Positions 28,926 to 38,643 of a stretch of 64,000 nt of DNA are shown piece after piece. Location: NCBI GenBank assembly GCA_028726625.1, contig JAQYPT010000090.1:1-64000 (forward strand). Direction: 5' to 3'. The stretch is from Prevotellaceae bacterium. Its GTDB lineage: Bacteria > Bacteroidota > Bacteroidia > Bacteroidales > Bacteroidaceae. The translations under genes were made by a program, and so were the position numbers. Every line of letters begins with the position of its first letter. The first letter of the stretch is position 1. The notes beneath the pieces are model-generated. The model worked only from the letters and a program-made list of their open reading frames with translations. It did not search any database and was not told the DNA's origin.

Positions 28926-29011
28926 CAAACTCATTGAGTTTGGCGTGCAAAGTCAATGAGTTTGGAGGTCAAAGTCAATGAGTTTGGAGGGTAAAGTCAA
29001 TGAGTTTGGAA
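28926..29011. repeat. 22-bp-period tandem array, 4 units, copy 2 (opposite orientation to 17321-17408)
   Basis: TGAGTTTGG at 28936, 28958, 28980, 29002; terminal perfect palindrome CCAAACTCATTGAGTTTGG at 28926-28944. Confidence 0.9.
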
Positions 29012-29150
29012 AAGACGCTCTATAGACGCAGTGAAAATAAGGTAAATAGACTGGGCTACGGGTGTTGAATGATGGCCCGAAGTATTTTGCTTTCTGATTT
29101 TCATGCCTACAATAATAGATGTAAAAATTGCAGCATTGAAGAAAAATATT

Positions 29151-29158
29151 TAACTTTG
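29151..29158 (+). promoter_or_regulatory. Putative -7 promoter element about 300 nt upstream of glf/capsule genes
   Basis: TAACTTTG with TTG about 20 bp upstream. Confidence 0.4.
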
Positions 29159-29458
29159 CCCACAGAAATAGATACGCTATGTTTTGAGTGCTCTGCGGGT
29201 GATATGATTGCCCTACGGTGGAGTTGAGAAACGGAGAAGAGTAAGCGCGCTTGCCTGTCAGCTGGATGGGTGAGGAGAAGATGGTTTATCCTTTTTCGTT
29301 CTATGCTTTATAGAGCATTCAATTCCTTTTTCAGCAGTGTGTACCTATTCATCCTTTGTATAGAAAACTTCAGATGAATTCCTACAGTCGGCACTGCGTA
29401 TCGTGCGCAGAGTCGATGATACATTTTATCTCACTCTTTCCCCCTTTTTACGAATATT

Positions 29459-30598
29459 ATGGCATTGAGCACGCAAAAATATGATTTCCTCATTGTAGGC
29501 GCAGGCCTCTTCGGCTGTATGTTCGCCCACATGGCAACCCAGCGAGGCAAAAAGTGCCTGGTGATTGACAAGCGTCCTCACCTGGGCGGCAATCTTTATT
29601 GCGAACAGCGGGAGGGCATTCACGTGCATCGATATGGCGCTCACATCTTCCATACGAACAGCAAGCGGGTGTGGGATTTTGTCAATTCGCTGGTCGAGTT
29701 CAATCGATTCACCAACTCACCGGTGGCCAACTACAAGGGACAGCTGTACAATCTGCCGTTCAACATGAACACGTTTTATCAGATGTGGGGTGTCACAACC
29801 CCGGCGGAGGCGCAGGCTAAGCTAGACGAGCAGCGTGCCGAAGCTGTGGCTAAGATGAAAGCCGAAGGCATTGACGAGCCTCGCAACTTGGAAGAGCTGG
29901 CCTTGGTGCTCATCGGTCGCGACATCTACGAACGGCTTATCAAAGGCTATACGGAGAAACAGTGGGGGAGGAAGTGCACAGAGCTACCCGCATTCATCAT
30001 CAAACGACTGCCGGTTCGGCTGGTTTTTGACAACAACTATTTTAACGACCGCTATCAAGGCATTCCCATAGGAGGATATAACAAGCTGATAGACGGACTG
30101 TTGGATGGTGTTGAGACCCAGGTGAACACTGACTTCTTTGACGATCGGGACAAGTGGAAGGGTGTGGCCGACAAGATTGTATATACCGGGAAAATCGATG
30201 AATATTTCGATTATGCTCTGGGCAAGCTTGAGTATCGCACCGTGCGTTTCGAAACCGAGGTGCTCAACACGGCCAACTACCAGGGTAATGCGGTGGTGAA
30301 CTACACGGAGGCTGAGGTGCCCTACACGCGTATTATCGAACACAAGCACTTCGAGATGTTCGGTCCGGATGTGGATAAAAATCCCAAGACTGTCATTTCG
30401 CGTGAATATTCTACGGAGTGGTCACCCGGCATGGAATCCTACTATCCCGTGAACGACAGTCGCAACAGCGAACTGTATGCCCGCTACAAGGCGTTGGCTG
30501 ACAAGGAGGAAAACGTGATCTTTGGTGGTCGTTTGGCAGAATATAAATATTACGACATGGCACCGATTGTAGACAAGGTGCTGAACATGTTTGATTAA
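29459..30598 (+). CDS. glf: UDP-galactopyranose mutase
   Basis: FLIVGAGLFGCMFAHMATQRGKKCLVIDKRPHLGGNLYCEQ...YGAHIFHTN. Confidence 0.97.
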   Translation: MALSTQKYDFLIVGAGLFGCMFAHMATQRGKKCLVIDKRPHLGGNLYCEQREGIHVHRYGAHIFHTNSKRVWDFVNSLVEFNRFTNSPVANYKGQLYNLPFNMNTFYQMWGVTTPAEAQAKLDEQRAEAVAKMKAEGIDEPRNLEELALVLIGRDIYERLIKGYTEKQWGRKCTELPAFIIKRLPVRLVFDNNYFNDRYQGIPIGGYNKLIDGLLDGVETQVNTDFFDDRDKWKGVADKIVYTGKIDEYFDYALGKLEYRTVRFETEVLNTANYQGNAVVNYTEAEVPYTRIIEHKHFEMFGPDVDKNPKTVISREYSTEWSPGMESYYPVNDSRNSELYARYKALADKEENVIFGGRLAEYKYYDMAPIVDKVLNMFD

Positions 30599-30612
30599 AA
30601 ACTGAATAGATA

Positions 30613-31671
30613 ATGACAAGTTCAAAAATAGCTTTAATCACCGGTATCACCGGGCAGGACGGCAGTTATTTGGCCGAATTCCTCATTGATAAAGGATATG
30701 AAGTGCACGGACTGCTGCGTCGCAGTTCGTCGTTCAATACGGGTCGCATCGAACACTTGTATTTAGACGAGTGGGTGCGGGATATGAAGAAAGACCGGCT
30801 GGTGAACCTGCATTGGGCCGACATGACCGACTCTTCGTCGCTCATCCGTGTCATCGGTGAGGTGAAACCCACGGAGATATACAACTTAGCGGCACAGAGC
30901 CATGTGAAAGTGAGCTTTGATGTGCCCGAATACACAGCCGACACCGATGCCATTGGTGTGCTTCGGTTGCTGGAGGCGGTGCGTATTTGTGGATTGGATA
31001 AAACCTGTCGCATCTACCAGGCCAGTACGTCAGAGCTGTTTGGCAAGGTACAAGAAGTGCCACAGAAGGAAACAACGCCGTTTTATCCACGGTCACCGTA
31101 TGCCGTGGCCAAGTTGTATGGTTTTTGGATCATGAAGAATTATCGCGAAAGCTATGGCATGTATTGCTGCAACGGCATTCTGTTCAACCACGAGAGTGAG
31201 CGAAGGGGCGAGAATTTTGTGACCCGAAAAATTACGTTGGCAGCAGCACGTATCGCACATGGATTACAGGACAAACTATATCTGGGTAACTTAGATGCTC
31301 GACGCGACTGGGGTTATGCGCCCGATTATGTGCAGTGCATGTGGCTGATGTTGCAGCAGGAGGAGCCTGATGATTTCGTCATTGCCACAGGTGAATATTA
31401 TAGTGTACGCGATTTTGCCACCTTGGCATTCCAGCATGCGGGCATCGAGCTTGAATGGAAGGACAAGGGGATGAATGAAAAGGGCATTGACAAGGCTACC
31501 GGCAAGGTGCTGGTTGAGGTGGATCCCAAGTACTTCCGTCCCGCAGATGTAGAACAATTGCTCGGTGATCCCACGAAGGCGAAAGAAAAATTGGGCTGGA
31601 ATCCCCGCCAAACCAGCTTTGAAGAACTGGTCAAGCGAATGACGGAGTATGATTTGAAGCATGTGAAATAA
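30613..31671 (+). CDS. gmd: GDP-mannose 4,6-dehydratase
   Basis: [44 protein letters not shown]. Confidence 0.97.
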   Translation: MTSSKIALITGITGQDGSYLAEFLIDKGYEVHGLLRRSSSFNTGRIEHLYLDEWVRDMKKDRLVNLHWADMTDSSSLIRVIGEVKPTEIYNLAAQSHVKVSFDVPEYTADTDAIGVLRLLEAVRICGLDKTCRIYQASTSELFGKVQEVPQKETTPFYPRSPYAVAKLYGFWIMKNYRESYGMYCCNGILFNHESERRGENFVTRKITLAAARIAHGLQDKLYLGNLDARRDWGYAPDYVQCMWLMLQQEEPDDFVIATGEYYSVRDFATLAFQHAGIELEWKDKGMNEKGIDKATGKVLVEVDPKYFRPADVEQLLGDPTKAKEKLGWNPRQTSFEELVKRMTEYDLKHVK

Positions 31672-31693
31672 TAAGGTAAACAGCTTTTTTCTT

Positions 31694-31774
31694 TCTAGAT
31701 TATCTATTTTTCCTAGATTACCTAGTATTCCTAGATTTCCTAGCACTCCTAGGATTCCTAGTGTTCCTAGGAAA
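31694..31774. repeat. 9-bp-period array (CCTAGNNTT variants) between gmd and fcl
   Basis: CCTAG at 31712, 31721, 31730, 31739, 31748, 31757, 31766; degenerate units from 31694. Confidence 0.9.
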
Positions 31775-31800
31775 TCAACAAAACCATCCATCCATTCATC

Positions 31801-33012
31801 ATGGCATTATCAAAAATATCTAAAATATACATTGCTGGCCACCACGGCTTAGTGGGTTCTGCCATCTGGAAGAATCTTGAAGCAAGAGGGTACAGCCAGC
31901 TGATAGGGCGCAACCATAGCGAATTGGATTTAACCAATCAGCAGGCCGTTGACAACTTTTTCAAGACGGAACGTCCTGATGCGGTGGTGTTAGCCGCTGC
32001 CTTTGTGGGAGGCATTATGGCGAACAGTCTGTACCGAGCCGACTTCATCATGCAAAACATGATGATGCAATGCAACGTGATTTCGTCGGCATATAAATAT
32101 GGTGTGAAAAAACTACTCTTCTTGGGTTCTACCTGTATCTATCCAAAGAATGCACCACAACCTATGAAAGAGGATGTGTTGTTGACCTCGCCTTTAGAGT
32201 ATACCAACGAAGAATATGCCATTGCCAAGATTGCCGGACTGAAGATGTGCGAGAGCTATAACCTGCAATATGGCACAAACTATATTGCGGTGATGCCCAC
32301 TAACCTATATGGTCCCAATGATAACTTTCACTTGGAGAACAGTCATGTGATGCCTGCCATGATGCGCAAGGTATATTTGGCAAAACTAATTCATGAGGAT
32401 AACTGGGAAGCCATTCGGGTGGACATGAACAAGCGACCGATTAATCCTGTTAAGGCTTTGGCAGAGCAGATAGGAAAAGACAATGTTGATGGCGAGTGTA
32501 GTAATGAACGCATTTTGCAGGCATTGGCTTTCTATGGCATCGAAGATAACCGTGTTACCCTTTGGGGAACAGGCTCGCCACTGCGCGAGTTCCTTTGGAG
32601 TGAGGATATGGCAGATGCTTCGGTACACATCCTCCTCAACGTAGATTTTAAGGATATCATCGGCATAGACAAGTATTCGAGCGTGTTTTACGGCACTGCG
32701 ACCGACGGTGAGGTAAATCGCAACAATAGCGAGGGACGTGGCGGTGCTATTCCCTCCCTTGGCGAGATACGCAACTGTCATATCAACATAGGTACGGGAA
32801 AAGAGCTGACCATCAAGCAACTCTCCGAACTCATTGTGCGAACCGTTGGCTTTACGGGAACCATTGTGTGGGATGAAAGCAAACCCGATGGTACTCCACG
32901 CAAGCTCATCGATGTTTCTAAGCTCCACTCTTTAGGTTGGACGCACAAAGTGGAAATTGAAGACGGCGTGCAGAAGTTGTACGACTGGTACAGGCAGTCG
33001 CTGCAAGGATAA
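31801..33012 (+). CDS. fcl: GDP-L-fucose synthase
   Basis: [24 protein letters not shown]...[24 protein letters not shown]. Confidence 0.96.
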   Translation: MALSKISKIYIAGHHGLVGSAIWKNLEARGYSQLIGRNHSELDLTNQQAVDNFFKTERPDAVVLAAAFVGGIMANSLYRADFIMQNMMMQCNVISSAYKYGVKKLLFLGSTCIYPKNAPQPMKEDVLLTSPLEYTNEEYAIAKIAGLKMCESYNLQYGTNYIAVMPTNLYGPNDNFHLENSHVMPAMMRKVYLAKLIHEDNWEAIRVDMNKRPINPVKALAEQIGKDNVDGECSNERILQALAFYGIEDNRVTLWGTGSPLREFLWSEDMADASVHILLNVDFKDIIGIDKYSSVFYGTATDGEVNRNNSEGRGGAIPSLGEIRNCHINIGTGKELTIKQLSELIVRTVGFTGTIVWDESKPDGTPRKLIDVSKLHSLGWTHKVEIEDGVQKLYDWYRQSLQG

Positions 33013-33106
33013 AGGTGTAAACAATAAAGATTACACCTATTATATATATAGATTTATTTGTGGCGGACAGCCGTTTTGATTTTAATTGAAAATAGCACCG
33101 AATAGG

Positions 33107-34366
33107 ATGAATGAAGTTAACAAGCAGTTAACCATTGCCGTAGCTGGCACGGGTTATGTAGGCTTAAGTATCGCTACGTTGCTCAGTCAGCATCATCATG
33201 TCTTGGCTGTTGACGTGGTGCAAGAGAAGGTTGACAAGATTAACCGGCGGGAATCTCCCATCAGCGATGAATACATAGAAAAGTTCTTTGCCGAGAAACA
33301 ACTGGACCTGCAAGCAACTCTTGATGGTGAAACAGCGTATAGGCAGGCCGACTTCGTGGTGATTACCACGCCAACCAACTACGACCCTGTGAAAAACTTC
33401 TTCGACACGTCACATGTGGAAGAGGTCATCGAACTGGTGATGAAGGTAAATCCTCATGCCATCATGGTTATTAAGAGCACGGTGCCTGTGGGGTATACGG
33501 CGAGCGTCAGTGAGAAATACAGTTGTGGAAACATCCTTTTTGCCCCAGAGTTCTTGCGTGAGAGCAAGGCTCTGTATGATAATCTCTATCCCAGCAGAAT
33601 CATCATTGGCAGGCCAGCGGGGAATGAAAAGTTAAAGCAGGCAGCACACGCTTTTTCCTCGCTGCTTCAGCAAGGCGCAATGAAAGAGAATATCGACACG
33701 TTGTTTATGGGAACCACCGAGGCTGAGGCCGTAAAACTGTTTGCTAACACTTATTTGGCACTTCGCGTGAGTTTCTTTAACGAGTTGGATACATACGCAG
33801 AGATGAAAAACCTCTCCACCAAGGATATTATTCAAGGAGTAGGGCTTGACCCACGCATAGGGTCGTTCTACAACAATCCCTCGTTTGGATATGGTGGCTA
33901 CTGTCTACCCAAGGACACCAAACAACTTTTGGCCAACTATGAGGATGTGCCCGAAAACCTGATTGAGGCTATCGTGCAGAGTAACCGCACGCGCAAGGAC
34001 TTCATTGCCGACCGTGTCTTACACAAAGCTGGCTATTACGACTATTTCAATCGAGGAGCCTTTGATGCCACCAAAGAGAAAAAATGCGTGATCGGTATCT
34101 ATCGCCTCACGATGAAGAGCAACAGTGACAATTTCAGACAGAGTAGCATACAAGGTGTGATGAAGCGAATCAAGGCCAAAGGTGCCGAGGTTATTGTTTA
34201 CGAGCCTACGCTTGAAGACGGTAGCACTTTCTTTGGCAGTAGGGTGGTCAATGATTTGGAAACATTCAAACAACAGTCCCAAGCCATTGTCGCCAATCGC
34301 TATGACAGGTGGTTGGATGATGTGGAAGAGAAGGTATATACAAGAGACATCTTTAAGCGAGACTGA
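33107..34366 (+). CDS. Nucleotide sugar (UDP-glucose-type) dehydrogenase
   Basis: [22 protein letters not shown]...[24 protein letters not shown]...[14 protein letters not shown]. Confidence 0.95.
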   Translation: MNEVNKQLTIAVAGTGYVGLSIATLLSQHHHVLAVDVVQEKVDKINRRESPISDEYIEKFFAEKQLDLQATLDGETAYRQADFVVITTPTNYDPVKNFFDTSHVEEVIELVMKVNPHAIMVIKSTVPVGYTASVSEKYSCGNILFAPEFLRESKALYDNLYPSRIIIGRPAGNEKLKQAAHAFSSLLQQGAMKENIDTLFMGTTEAEAVKLFANTYLALRVSFFNELDTYAEMKNLSTKDIIQGVGLDPRIGSFYNNPSFGYGGYCLPKDTKQLLANYEDVPENLIEAIVQSNRTRKDFIADRVLHKAGYYDYFNRGAFDATKEKKCVIGIYRLTMKSNSDNFRQSSIQGVMKRIKAKGAEVIVYEPTLEDGSTFFGSRVVNDLETFKQQSQAIVANRYDRWLDDVEEKVYTRDIFKRD

Positions 34367-34417
34367 TTCGTTTATCTACTTAAAAACAGAGGAACACTTC
34401 CATTCAAATCCTTACTC

Positions 34418-35665
34418 ATGAAAACGTATGTAAATTTTTGGCTGTTATCTTTGATGCTGTTATTTCTTGGGACGGTAGAAACTCATGCACAAAGGTTTTA
34501 TTTTAAAGAGTTGTTCAAAAATTGCGAGTATAAATATGAAAAAAAACAAACTCAGAAAACATTTGGGGCTACTGATAAACTTAATAACCATCTATGGGAA
34601 TTAACGGTTGACGGAGTACTTGTTAAATCGCCTTGGAATACGGATTGCCTGCATGTGGGGAGAGATAAAGAAAAGTCTCAGCTCATTTGTTTAGAAACCA
34701 AAACCCTGTTTAAGGATGTGGATTTAGTAAGAGTGTGCACAGATATAGCAATAAAACGAAGAGATTATAAAGTAAGTATGACCCTCGGTTCGGATAGTGA
34801 TAATTATAGAGATACACGTAATTTAACGAAAGATAAAGATAATCTAAATAATGAACTAAGTATTTTTTATATCACAGAGGGTAACATAAAAAGTGGAACT
34901 CTAAAAGTTGAAATGAAAGGAGAAAAATATGAAGAAGGAGCTCTATATTTGTTTTATATAGAAGTCGCTTCTGTTTTATCCGATCAGCAAAAACTACGAA
35001 CCCAACACATCAAACCTGGAGATACTTATTCTTACCAAGTTCAGCGCACGTTCGCATCTACACATTGGAACACCATCTGTCTGCCGTTTGATGTAGACGC
35101 CGAAACTCTGAAACAGGCATTTGGTGAAAATTGTAAGGTAAGACAATTCACGAAGGAGGTTAAAAACAACGTGCTGAAGTTTGATAAATCAGATGCGATA
35201 AAAGCAGGTATACCTTATCTCATCAAGCCTGCGACCAAGGTCGAAAATCCTATCTTCTCAAACGTAGTTTATAAAGATGTGAAACCACTGACTGTTCTAG
35301 ATGAAACTGGGAAATATGCTTTCGTCGGCACATTCGACCCAGTAAAATTAAGTGATGATGGCTCCGACTTGTTCTTGTTGGCTAATGGCAACCTTGCCAA
35401 GCCTAAATCCAAAGAGCTGAGCGAAATGTATGGCATGCGGGCCTACTTCAAAATTAACGACCAAACCAGTTCTTCGGCCAAGCAAATAACGTATGCTATT
35501 GATTGTGGTAGCGACATAGTGAACGGAATACAATCACTGTGGGTACAACCTGCAACAAGCAGCCAGCATATTTACAATTTACAAGGTGTAGATGTAGGAA
35601 CAGACATCCATCACTTGCCAGCAGGTGTGTATGTGATGGGTGGGAAGAAAATAATAAAAAGGTGA
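34418..35665 (+). CDS. Secreted hypothetical protein with C-terminal sorting/anchor-like segment
   Basis: Signal peptide ...FLGTVETHAQ; C-terminus IYNLQGVDVGTDIHHLPAGVYVMGGKKIIKR resembles Bacteroidetes C-terminal sorting-like tails. Confidence 0.75.
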   Translation: MKTYVNFWLLSLMLLFLGTVETHAQRFYFKELFKNCEYKYEKKQTQKTFGATDKLNNHLWELTVDGVLVKSPWNTDCLHVGRDKEKSQLICLETKTLFKDVDLVRVCTDIAIKRRDYKVSMTLGSDSDNYRDTRNLTKDKDNLNNELSIFYITEGNIKSGTLKVEMKGEKYEEGALYLFYIEVASVLSDQQKLRTQHIKPGDTYSYQVQRTFASTHWNTICLPFDVDAETLKQAFGENCKVRQFTKEVKNNVLKFDKSDAIKAGIPYLIKPATKVENPIFSNVVYKDVKPLTVLDETGKYAFVGTFDPVKLSDDGSDLFLLANGNLAKPKSKELSEMYGMRAYFKINDQTSSSAKQITYAIDCGSDIVNGIQSLWVQPATSSQHIYNLQGVDVGTDIHHLPAGVYVMGGKKIIKR

Positions 35666-35708
35666 GGAGTAAGACAAACCTTATCAACCAACTCATTCAC
35701 GAACAATC

Positions 35709-35921
35709 ATGAAACGTCAACACTACACGGCTCCTGAATTGTCCACCTTTCATTTGGACGAGGCTGCATACACTCTTTTAAACACATCCCCTAAGAAACA
35801 TATTACCAATCAAGCTGATGGTGTCGATATAAACGGTAACAACGATGAAGGAGATGCTCATGATGCTTGCGCCAAAAAGTTTATGTTCCTGGACGAAGAT
35901 GACTTTGACGATAGTGAGTGA
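35709..35921 (+). CDS. Small acidic peptide of unknown function
   Basis: MKRQHYTAPELSTFHLDEAAYTLLNTSP...GVDINGNNDEGDAHDACAKKFMFLDEDDFDDSE; C-terminal half shared with the ORF at 36745. Confidence 0.7.
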   Translation: MKRQHYTAPELSTFHLDEAAYTLLNTSPKKHITNQADGVDINGNNDEGDAHDACAKKFMFLDEDDFDDSE

Positions 35922-35959
35922 TTTTTTACTTAGATTGTGATAAGATTAATTGATTGCAA

Positions 35960-36661
35960 ATGGCAAATAGAAAGGCAAAAATCATAAAACTGCCAAACTC
36001 CGAACCAATATTCGATTTGCAACCGCATGATATCGATGCGTTGGCGGACGCTTTAGCATCATTCGGTAAGACAAGCAAGATCATGGCACGTATGGCGACG
36101 ACAAGTCCAAGAGGAAAGAAGGGACTGAAACTCAACTATCAGTTCAAGATTAAGTTACGAGGTATTAGCAATCCACCCGTATGGCGACGTGTGTTAGTAC
36201 CTGCCAACTTCACCTTTTCAGGATTCCACGCTGTGATTCAAGAAGCATTCGGTTGGTGGAACGAACATCTGTATTGCTTTGGTGATAAACCATACAGTCA
36301 GTCGCTGTATATTGCAGAGGAGGATGAAGAGGATTGGTATCGACCCGACTATGATGCCCGAAAGTTCACACTGGAAGAGTTATTTGGTGACGGAGGCATC
36401 GTAAAGAAATTTTGCTATGTCTATGATTTCGGAGACGACTGGATTCACGACATCACGCTTGAGAAGGTATTCGACGAGTATTCTGACCATGCCACCTGCA
36501 TTAAAGGTAAGGGAGCTTGTCCCGAAGAAGACAGTGGCGGTGTATGGGAATACGAAGATATGAAAGAGGACGGAGAGATTGAGGTTTCTGCAGTCATTGA
36601 TTTGGTAGAGATAAACAAACATGTGGAAGCCGTAAAACCAACGGGGTTTGAACCGTGGTGA
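35960..36661 (+). CDS. Plasmid pRiA4b ORF-3 family protein
   Basis: YQFKIKLRGISNPPVWRRVLVPANFTFSGFHAVIQEAFGWWNEHLYCF...YVYDFGDDWIHDITLE. Confidence 0.92.
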   Translation: MANRKAKIIKLPNSEPIFDLQPHDIDALADALASFGKTSKIMARMATTSPRGKKGLKLNYQFKIKLRGISNPPVWRRVLVPANFTFSGFHAVIQEAFGWWNEHLYCFGDKPYSQSLYIAEEDEEDWYRPDYDARKFTLEELFGDGGIVKKFCYVYDFGDDWIHDITLEKVFDEYSDHATCIKGKGACPEEDSGGVWEYEDMKEDGEIEVSAVIDLVEINKHVEAVKPTGFEPW

Positions 36662-36744
36662 TACAATAGTACGTTAATCAAAAAAAATGTGGGATAGGCT
36701 TACAGGCATGGAAACCAAATACCTCCTACACACAAACTGACGGC

Positions 36745-37053
36745 TTGTATTTTTTTCATAAACAGCTGAGACAGCTTTATAAACCCCGACGTTTTATAGT
36801 AGATTCGTCAAACAATAATATCGACACCAATGGAAACCCCACCGAAGGAGATGCCAGCGGTGCCCACTCCAAATCCTTCGAGCTTGATATAGAAGAAGTG
36901 TGGGAGACGGATGGGAGTAAAACGTTCTTGGGTGAACCAAAATGGGAATCAAGAAAGAGCAAAAGAATGCAACTCGGTATCCGATTATACAGTAAAATGT
37001 CGAAAGAAAGAGTAGTATGTCTGAAGAATATAGTGTCGGCATATTACATTTAG
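36745..37053 (+). pseudogene. Probable degenerate paralogue of the 35709 small acidic peptide
   Basis: NIDTNGNPTEGDASGAHSKSFELDIEEVWETDG aligns with GVDINGNNDEGDAHDACAKKFMFLDEDDFDDSE; no ATG in frame at the expected start (CTG at 36766). Confidence 0.55.
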
Positions 37054-37110
37054 TTGTATAATCAGAAATAGTCGTGAACTTCTCTCACCTATAATTCATA
37101 GCATATAAAA

Positions 37111-38643
37111 ATGAATCATCAAAGCCCAACTGGGAATAGGACTATTGCAAAAAATGCAACGATGCTATACTTACGGATGTTTGTAAGTATGATAATTGGC
37201 TTTTATACTTCACGAGTAGTGCTGAAAGCTCTTGGCGTTTCTGATTATGGAATATACAATTTAGTCGGTGGATTCGTTGTTTTAGTGAATATGGTAAGCA
37301 CAGCTCTTAATGGTGCCACATCCAGATTTCTTACCTATAGTTTGGGACAGGGTGTTTTCAAGGAATTACAAAAGACGTTTTCTACTGCTGTTTTTATCCA
37401 CATAGGTTTATCTTTGTTATTTTTAATATTAGCAGAGACAATAGGTTTGTGGTTCGTGAATTATCAGTTGGTGATACCTCTTGAGAGATTAACTGCAGCC
37501 AATTGGGTTTATCAAGCTGCGGTAATCTCGACTATTTTGGGTATACTTCAGGTTCCTTATAATTCACTGATTATCTCTCATGAACGATTTGGTATTTTTG
37601 CTGCCATTGACATTTTAACATCATGTTTGAAACTGCTCATAGCCATTATCGTGTTATATTCTTCATACGATCATCTGATCCTCTATAGTCTTCTTTATGC
37701 TTTCATAACAGTTGCCGTTATTATTTTTTATCATTTTTACTCAACCCATCATTTTCAAGAGAGTAAACTCATATTCCAAATAGATTGGACCACATTCCGT
37801 GAGATGATAAGATTTTCCGGATGGACTCTATTTGGCAGCACGTCTTTGACATTGTCGCAGCAAGGAACAAATATAATATTTAATAATTTCTATGGTACAA
37901 TTATAAATGCTGCGGTTGGAGTGGCTAATCAGGTTCAGGCCATTCTCTATTCATTTATAGGAAACATTTCAGCAGCATTTAATCCACAGATTATAAAGGA
38001 ATATGCACAACAAAATTTTGAACGTGTAGATTTTCTCATTAATTTGGGCGCAAAATTTTCATCATTGATGATATTGTTGGTTTCTGTACCAGTGATTTGC
38101 GAAATGGAAACATTAATGGGATGGTGGCTTGTAGAGATACCAGAAGGAGCTGTTGCTATTTGTCAGATAGCATTGATATCAAATTTTTTTAATAGTTTTA
38201 CTCCTTTGGTATATACTGCAATAACTGCGAGCGGATATGTTCGCTATGTAAATGTTGCCAATGGTATATTGTTCTTACTTCGTTTACCAATTGCCTATTT
38301 TTTGCTGTTATACTTTCATTCTTATACATTAGTTTTGATGGTTTGTTTGTACATACCAATAGCTTCAGGTATAATCAATTTAATCAATTTGAATCAATGT
38401 ATGCCGATGCTTTCGATTAGGCGTTTTATCTGTAAAACCTATCTCCCAATTACTCTTATAGGTTTTTTTTCTTTAATGATAGGATTAATGCTTATGAATC
38501 AAATTGTTAGTCCTACATGTCGGTTTATCAGTGTTTTTATTTTTCCCGCATGTTTTGTTTTTTTATCTGCTTACACTTTTATCCTAAACGAGGGTGAGAG
38601 AAATACAATCAAACATTTAATTAACGTTATTATACACAGATGA
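37111..38643 (+). CDS. Polysaccharide flippase (Wzx/MATE-like)
   Basis: About 510 aa, 12+ TM segments; TMLYLRMFVSMIIGFYTSRVVLKALGVSDYGIYNLVGG. Confidence 0.93.
   Translation: MNHQSPTGNRTIAKNATMLYLRMFVSMIIGFYTSRVVLKALGVSDYGIYNLVGGFVVLVNMVSTALNGATSRFLTYSLGQGVFKELQKTFSTAVFIHIGLSLLFLILAETIGLWFVNYQLVIPLERLTAANWVYQAAVISTILGILQVPYNSLIISHERFGIFAAIDILTSCLKLLIAIIVLYSSYDHLILYSLLYAFITVAVIIFYHFYSTHHFQESKLIFQIDWTTFREMIRFSGWTLFGSTSLTLSQQGTNIIFNNFYGTIINAAVGVANQVQAILYSFIGNISAAFNPQIIKEYAQQNFERVDFLINLGAKFSSLMILLVSVPVICEMETLMGWWLVEIPEGAVAICQIALISNFFNSFTPLVYTAITASGYVRYVNVANGILFLLRLPIAYFLLLYFHSYTLVLMVCLYIPIASGIINLINLNQCMPMLSIRRFICKTYLPITLIGFFSLMIGLMLMNQIVSPTCRFISVFIFPACFVFLSAYTFILNEGERNTIKHLINVIIHR

Noticed and set aside
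31291-31791. 166-aa minus-strand ORF with LGxLGxLG repeats
   Set aside because: The repetitive start is the 9-bp DNA array and the rest is antisense to gmd.
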